The translations under genes were made by a program, and so were the position numbers. Under the pieces are notes generated by a model. It had not been told where the DNA came from. It searched no databases and was given only the letters and a program-made list of their open reading frames with translations. A stretch of DNA of 64,000 bases from Lentzea sp. NBRC 105346 (GTDB taxonomy: Bacteria > Actinomycetota > Actinomycetes > Mycobacteriales > Pseudonocardiaceae): assembly GCF_030269605.1 (NCBI RefSeq), contig NZ_BSTQ01000021.1, positions 62,001 to 126,000 on the forward strand, written 5' to 3'. The number at the start of each line of letters is the position of its first letter. The stretch's first letter is position 1. Positions 44,091-50,681 of this stretch are shown here, in pieces.

Positions 44091-45226
44091 CAGGAGAGCC
44101 CGTTCGCCGCAGCGATGAGTGTCCCGATCTTCGTCGCCAGCTCGGCGACCTCCGCAATCAAACCGCGCAACCGCTTGAGCGCCAGTACCACCTTGCTCTG
44201 CCGCTCCGGCACGTTCTCCTTCAACGCAGTACTCGCGATGTCGAGTTCGGCCGTCGCCGCGGCGTAGGTCCCGTCGTCAAGCTGTCCGGCAGACCGGCTG
44301 CGTGCCAGTGCATCGCGGAAGACCGCCAACTCTCGCTCGAGGTCTGCCGCGGTGAATGCTTGAGGTGTGCCACCCATCACCACCGTGCTGCCGGTCACCC
44401 GCGCGGCTTGGATCCCCACCATTCCCGAAGCGATGTTGGTGATGTTCCCGTGGTGCTTCGGTTCCCCGGCCTCACGCATGGCGTGTTCCTCCTGTTGTCC
44501 CATCAGCTCTGCAGCTAGCCGCACTGCGAACGCCGCCGCGTTGGCGGCGGCCACCGGCTGCCACGCGGTGTCCCCAGCACTGTCTTTGGTGCCGTCCGCA
44601 CGATCACTGATGCCGCGAATGATGGCCACTGGAGCGCCGCTCAGATGACCGGCCTGCGCCACTCCGGCCGCTTCCATCTCGATCGCTAGCGCGTCGTTGA
44701 AATGCTCCCGGATCCACCGGGCCTCGCTGGAGATCCGTGAGTTCTGCACGATCTCGCCTGCCGCGATTGCTCCGAAGTGGACATTCGGATTGGTATTCGT
44801 GTCGTCGGCCCAGTCGCCGGTCCGTCCGATGTGGGCCGCGAGTTGGGCGATCTCGTGTGCGATCTCCCAAACGCGGGGGCGCGCTTTGAGTCCATCGTCC
44901 TCGCTCGTGCCACCGTGATAGGCGTAGACATGTGTGGCCACCACGACGTCGCCGAGCGGCGTGCCCCACAGCGCACCGGCGACACCGACGAACAACACCG
45001 CTGTCGGCTTGAAGCACTGGATCGCCCGCTCGGCAAGAACCGCCGCGGAGTGGTTGCCCTTACCTGTCAACCCCAGCACCACCCGGCAATGCGTACCTCG
45101 CAACGTGCCGACTTCGAATCGGGTGCCTCGCTCGTGCACGTGCACCTGAGGATCTACCAACCTTCGCCGCACCGCCTGGTACTCGAGGTTCAGAGCGGTC
45201 AGCATCACCACGGCGTTGTCGTTCAC
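44090..45226 (-). CDS. Nucleoside phosphorylase (PNP/MTAN)-family protein with amyloid-like signalling motif
   Basis: About 378 residues. The first 245 form a PNP/UDP-phosphorylase fold: ALNLEYQAVRRRL, LTGKGNHSAAVLAERAI, VLFVGVAGALWGTPLGDVVV, the base-binding Glu in AIEMEAAGVAQAG and the Asp in GISDRADG. These correspond to Glu174 and Asp197 of E. coli MTAN. Then comes HGNITNIASGMVGIQAARVT plus GSTVVMGG (counted from ATG 45238, about 264-290), matching the partner's motif, and a helical tail. PNP-fold effectors in anti-phage Detocs systems cleave ATP (established). GTG at 45226 follows AGGGG; ATG 45238 is the alternative. Confidence 0.88.
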   Translation of the reverse strand: MNDNAVVMLTALNLEYQAVRRRLVDPQVHVHERGTRFEVGTLRGTHCRVVLGLTGKGNHSAAVLAERAIQCFKPTAVLFVGVAGALWGTPLGDVVVATHVYAYHGGTSEDDGLKARPRVWEIAHEIAQLAAHIGRTGDWADDTNTNPNVHFGAIAAGEIVQNSRISSEARWIREHFNDALAIEMEAAGVAQAGHLSGAPVAIIRGISDRADGTKDSAGDTAWQPVAAANAAAFAVRLAAELMGQQEEHAMREAGEPKHHGNITNIASGMVGIQAARVTGSTVVMGGTPQAFTAADLERELAVFRDALARSRSAGQLDDGTYAAATAELDIASTALKENVPERQSKVVLALKRLRGLIAEVAELATKIGTLIAAANGLS

Positions 45227-45244
45227 TGGTCCCCTCATTCGTCG

Positions 45245-45952
45245 TCACAGGTCGGGCCGGGTAATCGGCGGCTGCAACGTCCTTCGCACGCCGGCCCTGA
45301 ACAAGCGGGCCGGCCGCCCCTTTGTCGTTCTGCGATCCGGGCCGGCCTCCGCGATGAAACCGGGCACACCCTGGACCTTGCGATAGAAGTTCCGCGGATC
45401 GAGCCCGACACCCCACACCGCCTCGTAGACCTGCTGCAACTCGGCGATCGTGAACGTGTCGCCGCAGAACGCGGTCGCGAGTGACGTGTGCTCGAGCTTG
45501 GCACGGGCCCGCTCCACACCGTCCGCGACGATCTGGTCATGGTCGAAGGCAAGCCGCAATCGTCCGGCGATCACGGCGTCGACCGGTTGCCAGCTCGCGC
45601 CGGACGCGTCGGTACCGGCGACCGGCTCAGGGAGCCCTGGTGCGATGGCCAGGTAAGCGATCGACACAACCCGACCGCGGGGATCGCGACCGGGTGTTCC
45701 GTAGGCCCCCAGCTGCTCGAGATACAGGCTCGTGCCATCGAGGTCCGCCTCCTCACGCAGCTCACGGTGGGCCGCGGCCAAGATGTCCTCTTCGGCGTTG
45801 TTCAGAAAGCCGCCCGGTAGCGCCCGGCGACCGAGGTATGGCTCGACACCTCGTTCCACGAGCAAGACGTGCAGCTCTCCGGCCCGCAACGTGAGGATCA
45901 CGAGATCGACCGCGAGTAACACCGCCGGAGGCGACCAGGACTGTTTGGGCAC
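45245..45952 (-). CDS. NrtR-type Nudix transcriptional regulator
   Basis: A 235-residue protein. The N-terminal Nudix domain (AVDLVILTLRAGELHVLLVE) has a Nudix box in ALPGGFLNNAEEDILAAAHR then ELREEADL; spacing is off by one and the final Gly is Ala, so hydrolysis may be lost. The C-terminal winged helix, TIAELQQVYEAVWGVGLDPR then NFYRKV, is typical of NrtR, which senses ADP-ribose and controls NAD genes. GTG 45952 has TATGTT six bases upstream and its own operator next to it. The phosphorylase-family gene starts 18 bases (or 6) after its stop. Confidence 0.9.
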   Translation of the reverse strand: MPKQSWSPPAVLLAVDLVILTLRAGELHVLLVERGVEPYLGRRALPGGFLNNAEEDILAAAHRELREEADLDGTSLYLEQLGAYGTPGRDPRGRVVSIAYLAIAPGLPEPVAGTDASGASWQPVDAVIAGRLRLAFDHDQIVADGVERARAKLEHTSLATAFCGDTFTIAELQQVYEAVWGVGLDPRNFYRKVQGVPGFIAEAGPDRRTTKGRPARLFRAGVRRTLQPPITRPDL

Positions 45953-45958
45953 AGACCG

Positions 45959-45989
45959 AACATAGCTTACTGTCACTCTGACAGTAAGC
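45959..45989 (-). promoter_or_regulatory. NrtR operator fused to a leaderless promoter
   Basis: The palindrome GCTTACTGTCA-CTC-TGACAGTAAGC in plus-strand order (45965-45975 and 45979-45989) has perfect 11-base arms. It ends directly before the -10-like TATGTT (45964-45959), which is six bases from the GTG start. A bound regulator would block the polymerase, implying autoregulation of the whole operon. Confidence 0.75.
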
Positions 45990-46146
45990 GTCCGTTCGAG
46001 TGGGAGCGTTCGTACTCAGATCGGTCAATGGCGTCCAGCCGTACCAGTCGCGGTCGCTCGACTCGTGGCTCGCGTTGCCTGGGTGCACTCAACGATTCAG
46101 GTGGCGAAGCGGGCGTTCGCCCGCCCCACAGGTCGTCATCGGACGG

Positions 46147-47034
46147 TCACACCGCGCCAATCTGGTCGAGCCTTGCGACAAGGTCGGTCAGCGCCTGCCC
46201 CAGCGGCAGGTCCACCCGGACGGTCGCGTGCTCGTCCCCGCGCGTCTCCCCGCGGTTGACGATCAGCACCGGCACCCCGGCGGCCGCGGCCCGCCGGACG
46301 AACCGCAGCCCGGACATCACGGCGAGCGAGGACCCCAGCACCAGCAGGGCACGCGCCGAGTCGACGAGCCGGTAGCACTCCGCCACCCGAGGCGGCGGCA
46401 CGTTCTCGCCGAAGAACACGACGTCCGGCTTCAGCACACCACCGCAGGAAGAACAGTCCGCGACCCGGAACGAGGCCACCAGGTCCGCGGCCAGGTCGAC
46501 GTCGCCGTCCGGGTTGACCCGGTCCGGCGTGACGTCGAAGCCGGGATTGAGCGAGCGCAACGTCCGGTCGAGCGAGGCACGGGAGCTGAAACGCCTGCAG
46601 GACAGGCAGACGACCCGGCTGAGCGCACCGTGCAGCTCCACCACGTCCGAAGTGCCCGCGGCCTGGTGCAGGCCGTCGACGTTCTGGGTGATGACGCCGG
46701 CGAGGTGCCCCCGTTCAGCCAACGAGGTGACGGCGCGGTGGCCGTCGTTGGGACGCGCGGCGGCGATGGTGCGCCAGCCGAGGTGGCTGCGCGCCCAGTA
46801 CCGCTGCCGGCTCGAGGCGCTGCCGACGAACTCGTCGTAGGTCATCGGGGTGTGCCGCCGCAGGCTGCCGCGCGCGCCGCGGTAGTCGGGGATCCCGGAC
46901 TCGGTGGACAGGCCGGCGCCGCTGAGCACCACCACGCCGCCCGACGCCACGTGCGACGCCAGCTCGCCCACGTCCGTCGTGCGCGGCAGTGGCGGACCCG
47001 AGGGTGACCAGGTCAGCGTGGGCCGTGTTCGCAT
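46147..47034 (-). CDS. Sir2-family NAD-dependent deacylase
   Basis: A 295-residue sirtuin. NAD-binding GAGLSTESGIPDYRGARG, the catalytic His in ELHGAL, ITQNVDGLHQAAG and a Cys4 zinc site formed by CLSCRRF and CSSCGG, closing with VLGSSLAVMSGL and VLIVNRGETRGD. It removes acyl groups from lysine and yields O-acyl-ADP-ribose, which can be broken to ADP-ribose, the ligand class of NrtR. TATCCT lies six bases from the ATG, so it is leaderless with its own promoter. The stop is 194 bases from the regulator's start. Confidence 0.93.
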   Translation of the reverse strand: MRTRPTLTWSPSGPPLPRTTDVGELASHVASGGVVVLSGAGLSTESGIPDYRGARGSLRRHTPMTYDEFVGSASSRQRYWARSHLGWRTIAAARPNDGHRAVTSLAERGHLAGVITQNVDGLHQAAGTSDVVELHGALSRVVCLSCRRFSSRASLDRTLRSLNPGFDVTPDRVNPDGDVDLAADLVASFRVADCSSCGGVLKPDVVFFGENVPPPRVAECYRLVDSARALLVLGSSLAVMSGLRFVRRAAAAGVPVLIVNRGETRGDEHATVRVDLPLGQALTDLVARLDQIGAV

Positions 47035-47074
47035 CAGGCCAGGATACGTTTACGCGCGGACTGGAGGTTCGATC

Positions 47075-47845
47075 ATGGTCGAGTTGGCGGGGTTCGAGCG
47101 GTCAATGTTGCACCACGGCGGCTACACGCACGACGTCTACCGGGCCGGGACCGGGCCCGCCGTGCTCGTCCTGCACGAGATGCCGGGGATCCATCCGGGC
47201 GTCGTGGAGTTCGCTCAACGGTTGATCGCCGAGGGGTACACGACATATCTGCCCTCGTTGGTCGGACGGCCGGGCGAGCCGCTCGGCACCGGGGCGATCA
47301 TCCGGTCCGCGGCACGCGCGTGCGTCGCCAGGGAGTTCCGGCTGCTGACCGACGGAACCAGCCGCGTGACCACCTGGCTGCGGGCGTTGGCCGCGAAGGC
47401 GTTCGACGAGTGCGGCGGCGTCGGCGTGGTCGGCATGTGCTTCAGCGGCGGGTTCGCTCTCGCCGCCGCGCTCGAACCCGCGGTCACCGCGGCCGTGATG
47501 AGCCAGCCGTCGCTGCCCGCCACGAAACGCGGCCGGGGCGCCCTCGGCCTGGATCCCGCTGACCGCGAACGGATTCAGCAGCGCGCGCAGGACGGCCTGT
47601 GCGTGCTCGGACTGCGCTTCAGCCACGACAAGCTGTCGCCGCCGGAGCGGTTCGAGACGTTGCGCGCGACGCTCGGCGAGGCGTTCGACTGCATGGAGAT
47701 CGACTCGTCGCCCGGAAACCCGCACGGCATCCCGGAGAACGCGCACTCCGTGCTCACGGTCGAGCTCGTCGACGAGGCCGGGCACCCTACGCGCGAGGCA
47801 CTGGACCGCGTGCTCGCGCTCTTCCGCGCCCAGCTACGCCACTGA
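47075..47845 (+). CDS. Dienelactone hydrolase-family protein
   Basis: A 256-residue alpha/beta hydrolase of the dienelactone hydrolase group. VLHEMPGIHPGVVEFAQRLI carries the conserved Glu and oxyanion region, the nucleophile is Cys in VGMCFSGGFALAAAL, and the late His is in SVLTVELVDEAGHP or NPHGIPENAH. The Cys nucleophile (G-x-C-x-x-G) is the family's rule. The substrate is unknown, with no aromatic-degradation genes nearby. CTGGAGG precedes the ATG at 47075. It overlaps the next convergent gene by 12 bases. Confidence 0.9.
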   Translation: MVELAGFERSMLHHGGYTHDVYRAGTGPAVLVLHEMPGIHPGVVEFAQRLIAEGYTTYLPSLVGRPGEPLGTGAIIRSAARACVAREFRLLTDGTSRVTTWLRALAAKAFDECGGVGVVGMCFSGGFALAAALEPAVTAAVMSQPSLPATKRGRGALGLDPADRERIQQRAQDGLCVLGLRFSHDKLSPPERFETLRATLGEAFDCMEIDSSPGNPHGIPENAHSVLTVELVDEAGHPTREALDRVLALFRAQLRH

Positions 47846-48376
47846 ACTGGGCGGGATCGCCGACCCGCGCAGCACGTGCTCCACGATGGCCTGGTCGATG
47901 ACCTCGTCGGTCAGCGCCCACGGCACGCCGCCGACGAGCAGCCGCGCGGAGAGCCGCACGACCAGCCGGGGCACGCGCGACCATCTCGACACACCGGGCA
48001 CGCGGCGCATCCCGTGTGGCTGCAACACGAGTCCCAACGGGACTTGACGAATCAGCTCAACCACATCGGCCGGCATCCGTTGCGGCACCACCCATGCGTT
48101 CGCGGCGGCGATCCGCACCGGCACACCGTCCGGATGCGCCCACAGCTCACCCCTGCGACGCAACAAGGGCAGGCCTTCGTCAACGTCCAGTTCGGTGGCT
48201 TCCGGATAGGGAACGGGCCTGGTTCGCGTGTCCAGCAAGCGATGTGTGACATCGTTACGCTCGACTCCGTGCATGGCGAGCCAGGCGCTCAAGGCCAGGA
48301 TCAGGCTGTTGCTGTTGTGCGCCAGCGTGATCAGACTCCGCATGCCCGCTTCGAGGTCGGCGGTGCTCAGCCCCAT
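47834..48376 (-). CDS. Hypothetical protein, 180 residues
   Basis: Begins MGLSTADLEAGMRSLITLAH with a helical N-terminus, then strands in TRTRPVPYPEATELDVDEGL and RIAAANAWVVPQRMPADVVE. The middle strand-helix pattern with WVVPQRMP is faintly like chorismate-lyase/UTRA-type folds, which is too weak to call. It has no signal peptide. GGGAGG is eight bases before ATG 48376. Function unknown. Confidence 0.6.
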   Translation of the reverse strand: MGLSTADLEAGMRSLITLAHNSNSLILALSAWLAMHGVERNDVTHRLLDTRTRPVPYPEATELDVDEGLPLLRRRGELWAHPDGVPVRIAAANAWVVPQRMPADVVELIRQVPLGLVLQPHGMRRVPGVSRWSRVPRLVVRLSARLLVGGVPWALTDEVIDQAIVEHVLRGSAIPPSSVA

Positions 48377-48518
48377 GGGGTCCTCCCGTGGTCGACGGCG
48401 AATCCCGCTCACAGGGTGAGGTCGGCCAGGGTGGACGGTCGAGAGTCCGTATGCGACAAGTGGGACACGATCCCGCCAACATCCCGCACCGGCCTGGAAT
48501 ATTCGGCCGATCAGCCGG

Positions 48519-48857
48519 TTACGGCCGCGCGCGTTCGGCCTTCGTGACGTGGAACGGGATGCCCTGCTGGCACGTGGTCATCGTGCCGGGCGCCGGCGTT
48601 CCCTCCACCACGACCTCCGCGCCCGCGACCACCACGTCGTGGTCGCCGCCGAGCAGGAGGTAGCCGTTCAACAGCAGGCAGCCCGCCTCGACCCCTGCCT
48701 CCACTGTGCCGTGCAAAGTCATCTGAGCCCGCGTTCCGGTCGTTGTGGGTACTGTCGTAGTCGTGGTCGTCACAACAGTGGCGTTCCGAGGAGGAGGGGG
48801 CTCCGTCCGGGCGCACGCGGCGAGCACGAGCACCGCACAACAGATGATCACCCACAT
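48519..48857 (-). CDS. Small lipoprotein
   Basis: A 112-residue protein with lipobox VLAAC (Cys 15), a Thr-rich linker (TVVTTTTTTVPTTTGT) and a short globular part with two Cys (GCLLLNGYLLLG and TTCQQGIPF) that may be linked. The beta-strand pattern HDVVVAGAEVVVEGTPAPGT suggests a small barrel. Function unknown. AGGAGGT lies upstream. Confidence 0.7.
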   Translation of the reverse strand: MWVIICCAVLVLAACARTEPPPPRNATVVTTTTTTVPTTTGTRAQMTLHGTVEAGVEAGCLLLNGYLLLGGDHDVVVAGAEVVVEGTPAPGTMTTCQQGIPFHVTKAERARP

Positions 48858-48901
48858 GGGAGACCTCCTCTCCCCTGCATTGTCGTCCAGGGAGAAGGGC
48901 C

Positions 48902-49147
48902 ATGACAGTGGAACACGAACCCGAGCGGCTCAAGGGCAACGCGCTGGTCGAGCGGGTCAAGCAGCTCATCCACGAGGGCAACGTCCGGCGCATCCTGATC
49001 AAGAACGACAAGGGTGACACCGTGATGGAGGTTCCGGTGACGGCCGGCGTGGTGGCCGCGATCGCCGCGCCCGTGGTGACGGCGATCGGCGCGATCGCCG
49101 CGCTTGCCGCCGAATGGACCATCGAGGTCCAGCACAAGGCCGAGTAG
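48902..49147 (+). CDS. DUF4342-family small protein
   Basis: An 81-residue protein with the DUF4342 pattern: an N-terminal helix (ALVERVKQLIHEGNVRRILI), then KNDKGDTVMEVPVTAGVVA and a single membrane helix (VAAIAAPVVTAIGAIAALAA) ending in a short polar tail. Function unknown. AGGGAGAAGGG precedes the ATG. It is divergent from the lipoprotein gene, with 44 bases between starts, and its stop abuts the convergent anti-sigma gene. Confidence 0.82.
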   Translation: MTVEHEPERLKGNALVERVKQLIHEGNVRRILIKNDKGDTVMEVPVTAGVVAAIAAPVVTAIGAIAALAAEWTIEVQHKAE

Positions 49148-49375
49148 TCACCGCGGGAAGTCGCGGAACGCCTCCAGCAGCCGGTCCCGCGTCTCGCCGG
49201 ACAGGGAGGACTCGGGCAGCTCCCCCAGTTCGGCGATGGTCAGCCGGAACTGGTCGAGGTACCGCTCGCAACCGGGGCACTCGGCGAGGTGATCGACGAA
49301 GGCACGTTCGGTCGCCTCGTCGAGCGCTCCGTCCAGGAACGCGGTGACGAGTTCGACGAACTCCGCACACGTCAT
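49148..49375 (-). CDS. zf-HC2 anti-sigma factor
   Basis: A 75-residue zinc-binding protein: MTCAEFVELVTAFLDGALDE, then HLAECPGCERYL, the H-x3-C-x2-C motif with an earlier Cys in MTCAEF completing it. It ends in an amphipathic helix without a membrane segment. It overlaps the sigma gene (ATGA) and surely binds its product, released on oxidation or another signal in this family. It is a soluble, one-domain member. Confidence 0.9.
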   Translation of the reverse strand: MTCAEFVELVTAFLDGALDEATERAFVDHLAECPGCERYLDQFRLTIAELGELPESSLSGETRDRLLEAFRDFPR

Positions 49376-49953
49376 CGGTAGTACTCCTCGATCCGCGCCC
49401 GTACGAAGGCGCGTCCGCGGTGCAGCAGCACGCGCTGGTTGGCGGTCGAGATCTCCAGCAACGCGCACACCTCCTCCGCCGAATGCCCTTCCACGTCCCG
49501 CAACGTCACGACGATCCGCTGCCGCGTGGGCAGCTCCCCGAGTGCCCGGCCGACGACCTGGCGAAACTCGCCGTCGAGGACCCACGGCTCGGGAAAGTCC
49601 CGCCAGTGCCCGGGATAGTCGTCACCGGGCCCGCGGAACCGCTCCGGGTCGACGGTCGGCCCGGCGTCGCTCCACGGGACGGTGCGCTGCTCACGTACAC
49701 CCCGCTTCTTCGCGGTGTTGACCAGGATCCGGTACACCCACGTGCGCAGCGACGAGTTCCCCTGGAAACCCGCGACGCCGCGGATGACGGCGAGCCACGT
49801 GTCCTGCACGACGTCCTCGGCCGAGGCGTCGGTGGACACGAACGACCTGGCCAGCCGCAGCATCGACGCCGACCAGCTGTCCAGCAGCCGCGCGAACGTC
49901 GCCTCGTCACCGGACCGGAGTCCGGCGACGAGCACGTCGTCCGCGGGCAGCAC
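49372..49953 (-). CDS. ECF-type RNA polymerase sigma factor
   Basis: A 193-residue sigma factor. Region 2: TFARLLDSWSASMLRLARSF, SAEDVVQDTWLAVIRGVAGF and LRTWVYRILVNTAKKRGVRE. Region 4: LPTRQRIVVTLRDVEGHSAE to ISTANQRVLLHRGRAFVRAR. The long linker and WVYRIL-x-NTAKKR match the zf-HC2-paired ECF groups. Its gene overlaps its anti-sigma gene, and it lies 10 bases after the flavodoxin-fold reductase gene, so all three may be transcribed together. Confidence 0.94.
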   Translation of the reverse strand: MLPADDVLVAGLRSGDEATFARLLDSWSASMLRLARSFVSTDASAEDVVQDTWLAVIRGVAGFQGNSSLRTWVYRILVNTAKKRGVREQRTVPWSDAGPTVDPERFRGPGDDYPGHWRDFPEPWVLDGEFRQVVGRALGELPTRQRIVVTLRDVEGHSAEEVCALLEISTANQRVLLHRGRAFVRARIEEYYR

Positions 49954-49963
49954 CCACGGGAAT

Positions 49964-50668
49964 CTACCGGTACTCGGGGTTGTCGAAGTCGTAGCGACAT
50001 CCCGCGTCCCACCCCGCGCGCTGGTTTCCGTGCGCCGGTATCCCGCCCGCGTCCTTCAGCATCCTGGCCAGGTGCAGCAGGTTCCACGTCATGAACGTCG
50101 TGTTGCGGTTGGTGAAGTCGTTCTCCGGACCACCCGATCCGGGGTCCAGATAGGACGGCCCCGGCCCGGCCTCGCCGATCCAGCCCGCGTCGGCCTGCGG
50201 CGGGATCGTGTAGCCCAGGTGCTGCAGGCTGTAGAGGATGTTCTGCGCGCAGTGCTTCACCCCGTCCTCGTTGCCCGTGATGAGGCATCCGCCCACCCTG
50301 CCGTAGTAGGCGTACTGGCCGGCGTCGTTGAGCAGGTGCGAGCACGCGTAGAGCCGCTCGATGACCTGCTTGGTGACGGAACTGTTGTCCCCGAGCCAGA
50401 TCGGGCCCGCGATCACGAGGATCTCGGCGGCCAGCACCTTCTCGTAGATCTCCGGCCACGCGTCGGTCGCCCAGCCGTGTTCGCGCATGTCCGGCCACAC
50501 GCCGACGGCGATGTCGTGGTCGATCGCGCGCAGCACCTCGACCTGGACGCCCTGCTTCTCCATGATCGCTCTACTGAGGTCGACCAGACCCTCGGTGTGA
50601 CTGCGCTCGGGCGAGCGCTTCAGCGTGCAGTTGATGAACAACGCCTTGAGGTCGCTGTAGTCGGTCAC
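49964..50668 (-). CDS. Flavodoxin-fold NAD(P)H-dependent FMN reductase
   Basis: A 234-residue protein. The first strand and FMN phosphate loop read ALFINCTLKRSPERSHTEGL; next come LVIAGPIWLGDNSSVTKQVI (the P-x-W-x-x flavin loop) and GGCLITGNEDGVKHCAQNIL. It lacks an export signal. The family reduces quinones, iron or flavins. It follows the Rieske-TPP gene by 13 bases, so it probably shares that operon and could supply electrons to it. Confidence 0.88.
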   Translation of the reverse strand: MTDYSDLKALFINCTLKRSPERSHTEGLVDLSRAIMEKQGVQVEVLRAIDHDIAVGVWPDMREHGWATDAWPEIYEKVLAAEILVIAGPIWLGDNSSVTKQVIERLYACSHLLNDAGQYAYYGRVGGCLITGNEDGVKHCAQNILYSLQHLGYTIPPQADAGWIGEAGPGPSYLDPGSGGPENDFTNRNTTFMTWNLLHLARMLKDAGGIPAHGNQRAGWDAGCRYDFDNPEYR

Positions 50669-50681
50669 GAGAAACGCTCCT

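Noticed and set aside
45953-45976. A longer form of the NrtR-type regulator starting at 45976
   Set aside because: That start lies inside the operator palindrome and upstream of the -10-like TATGTT. The shorter GTG form fits the leaderless pattern and the family's N-terminus.
47834-48376. Assignment of the hypothetical protein to the UTRA/chorismate-lyase fold
   Set aside because: Only a faint pattern around WVVPQRMP; insufficient for a family call.
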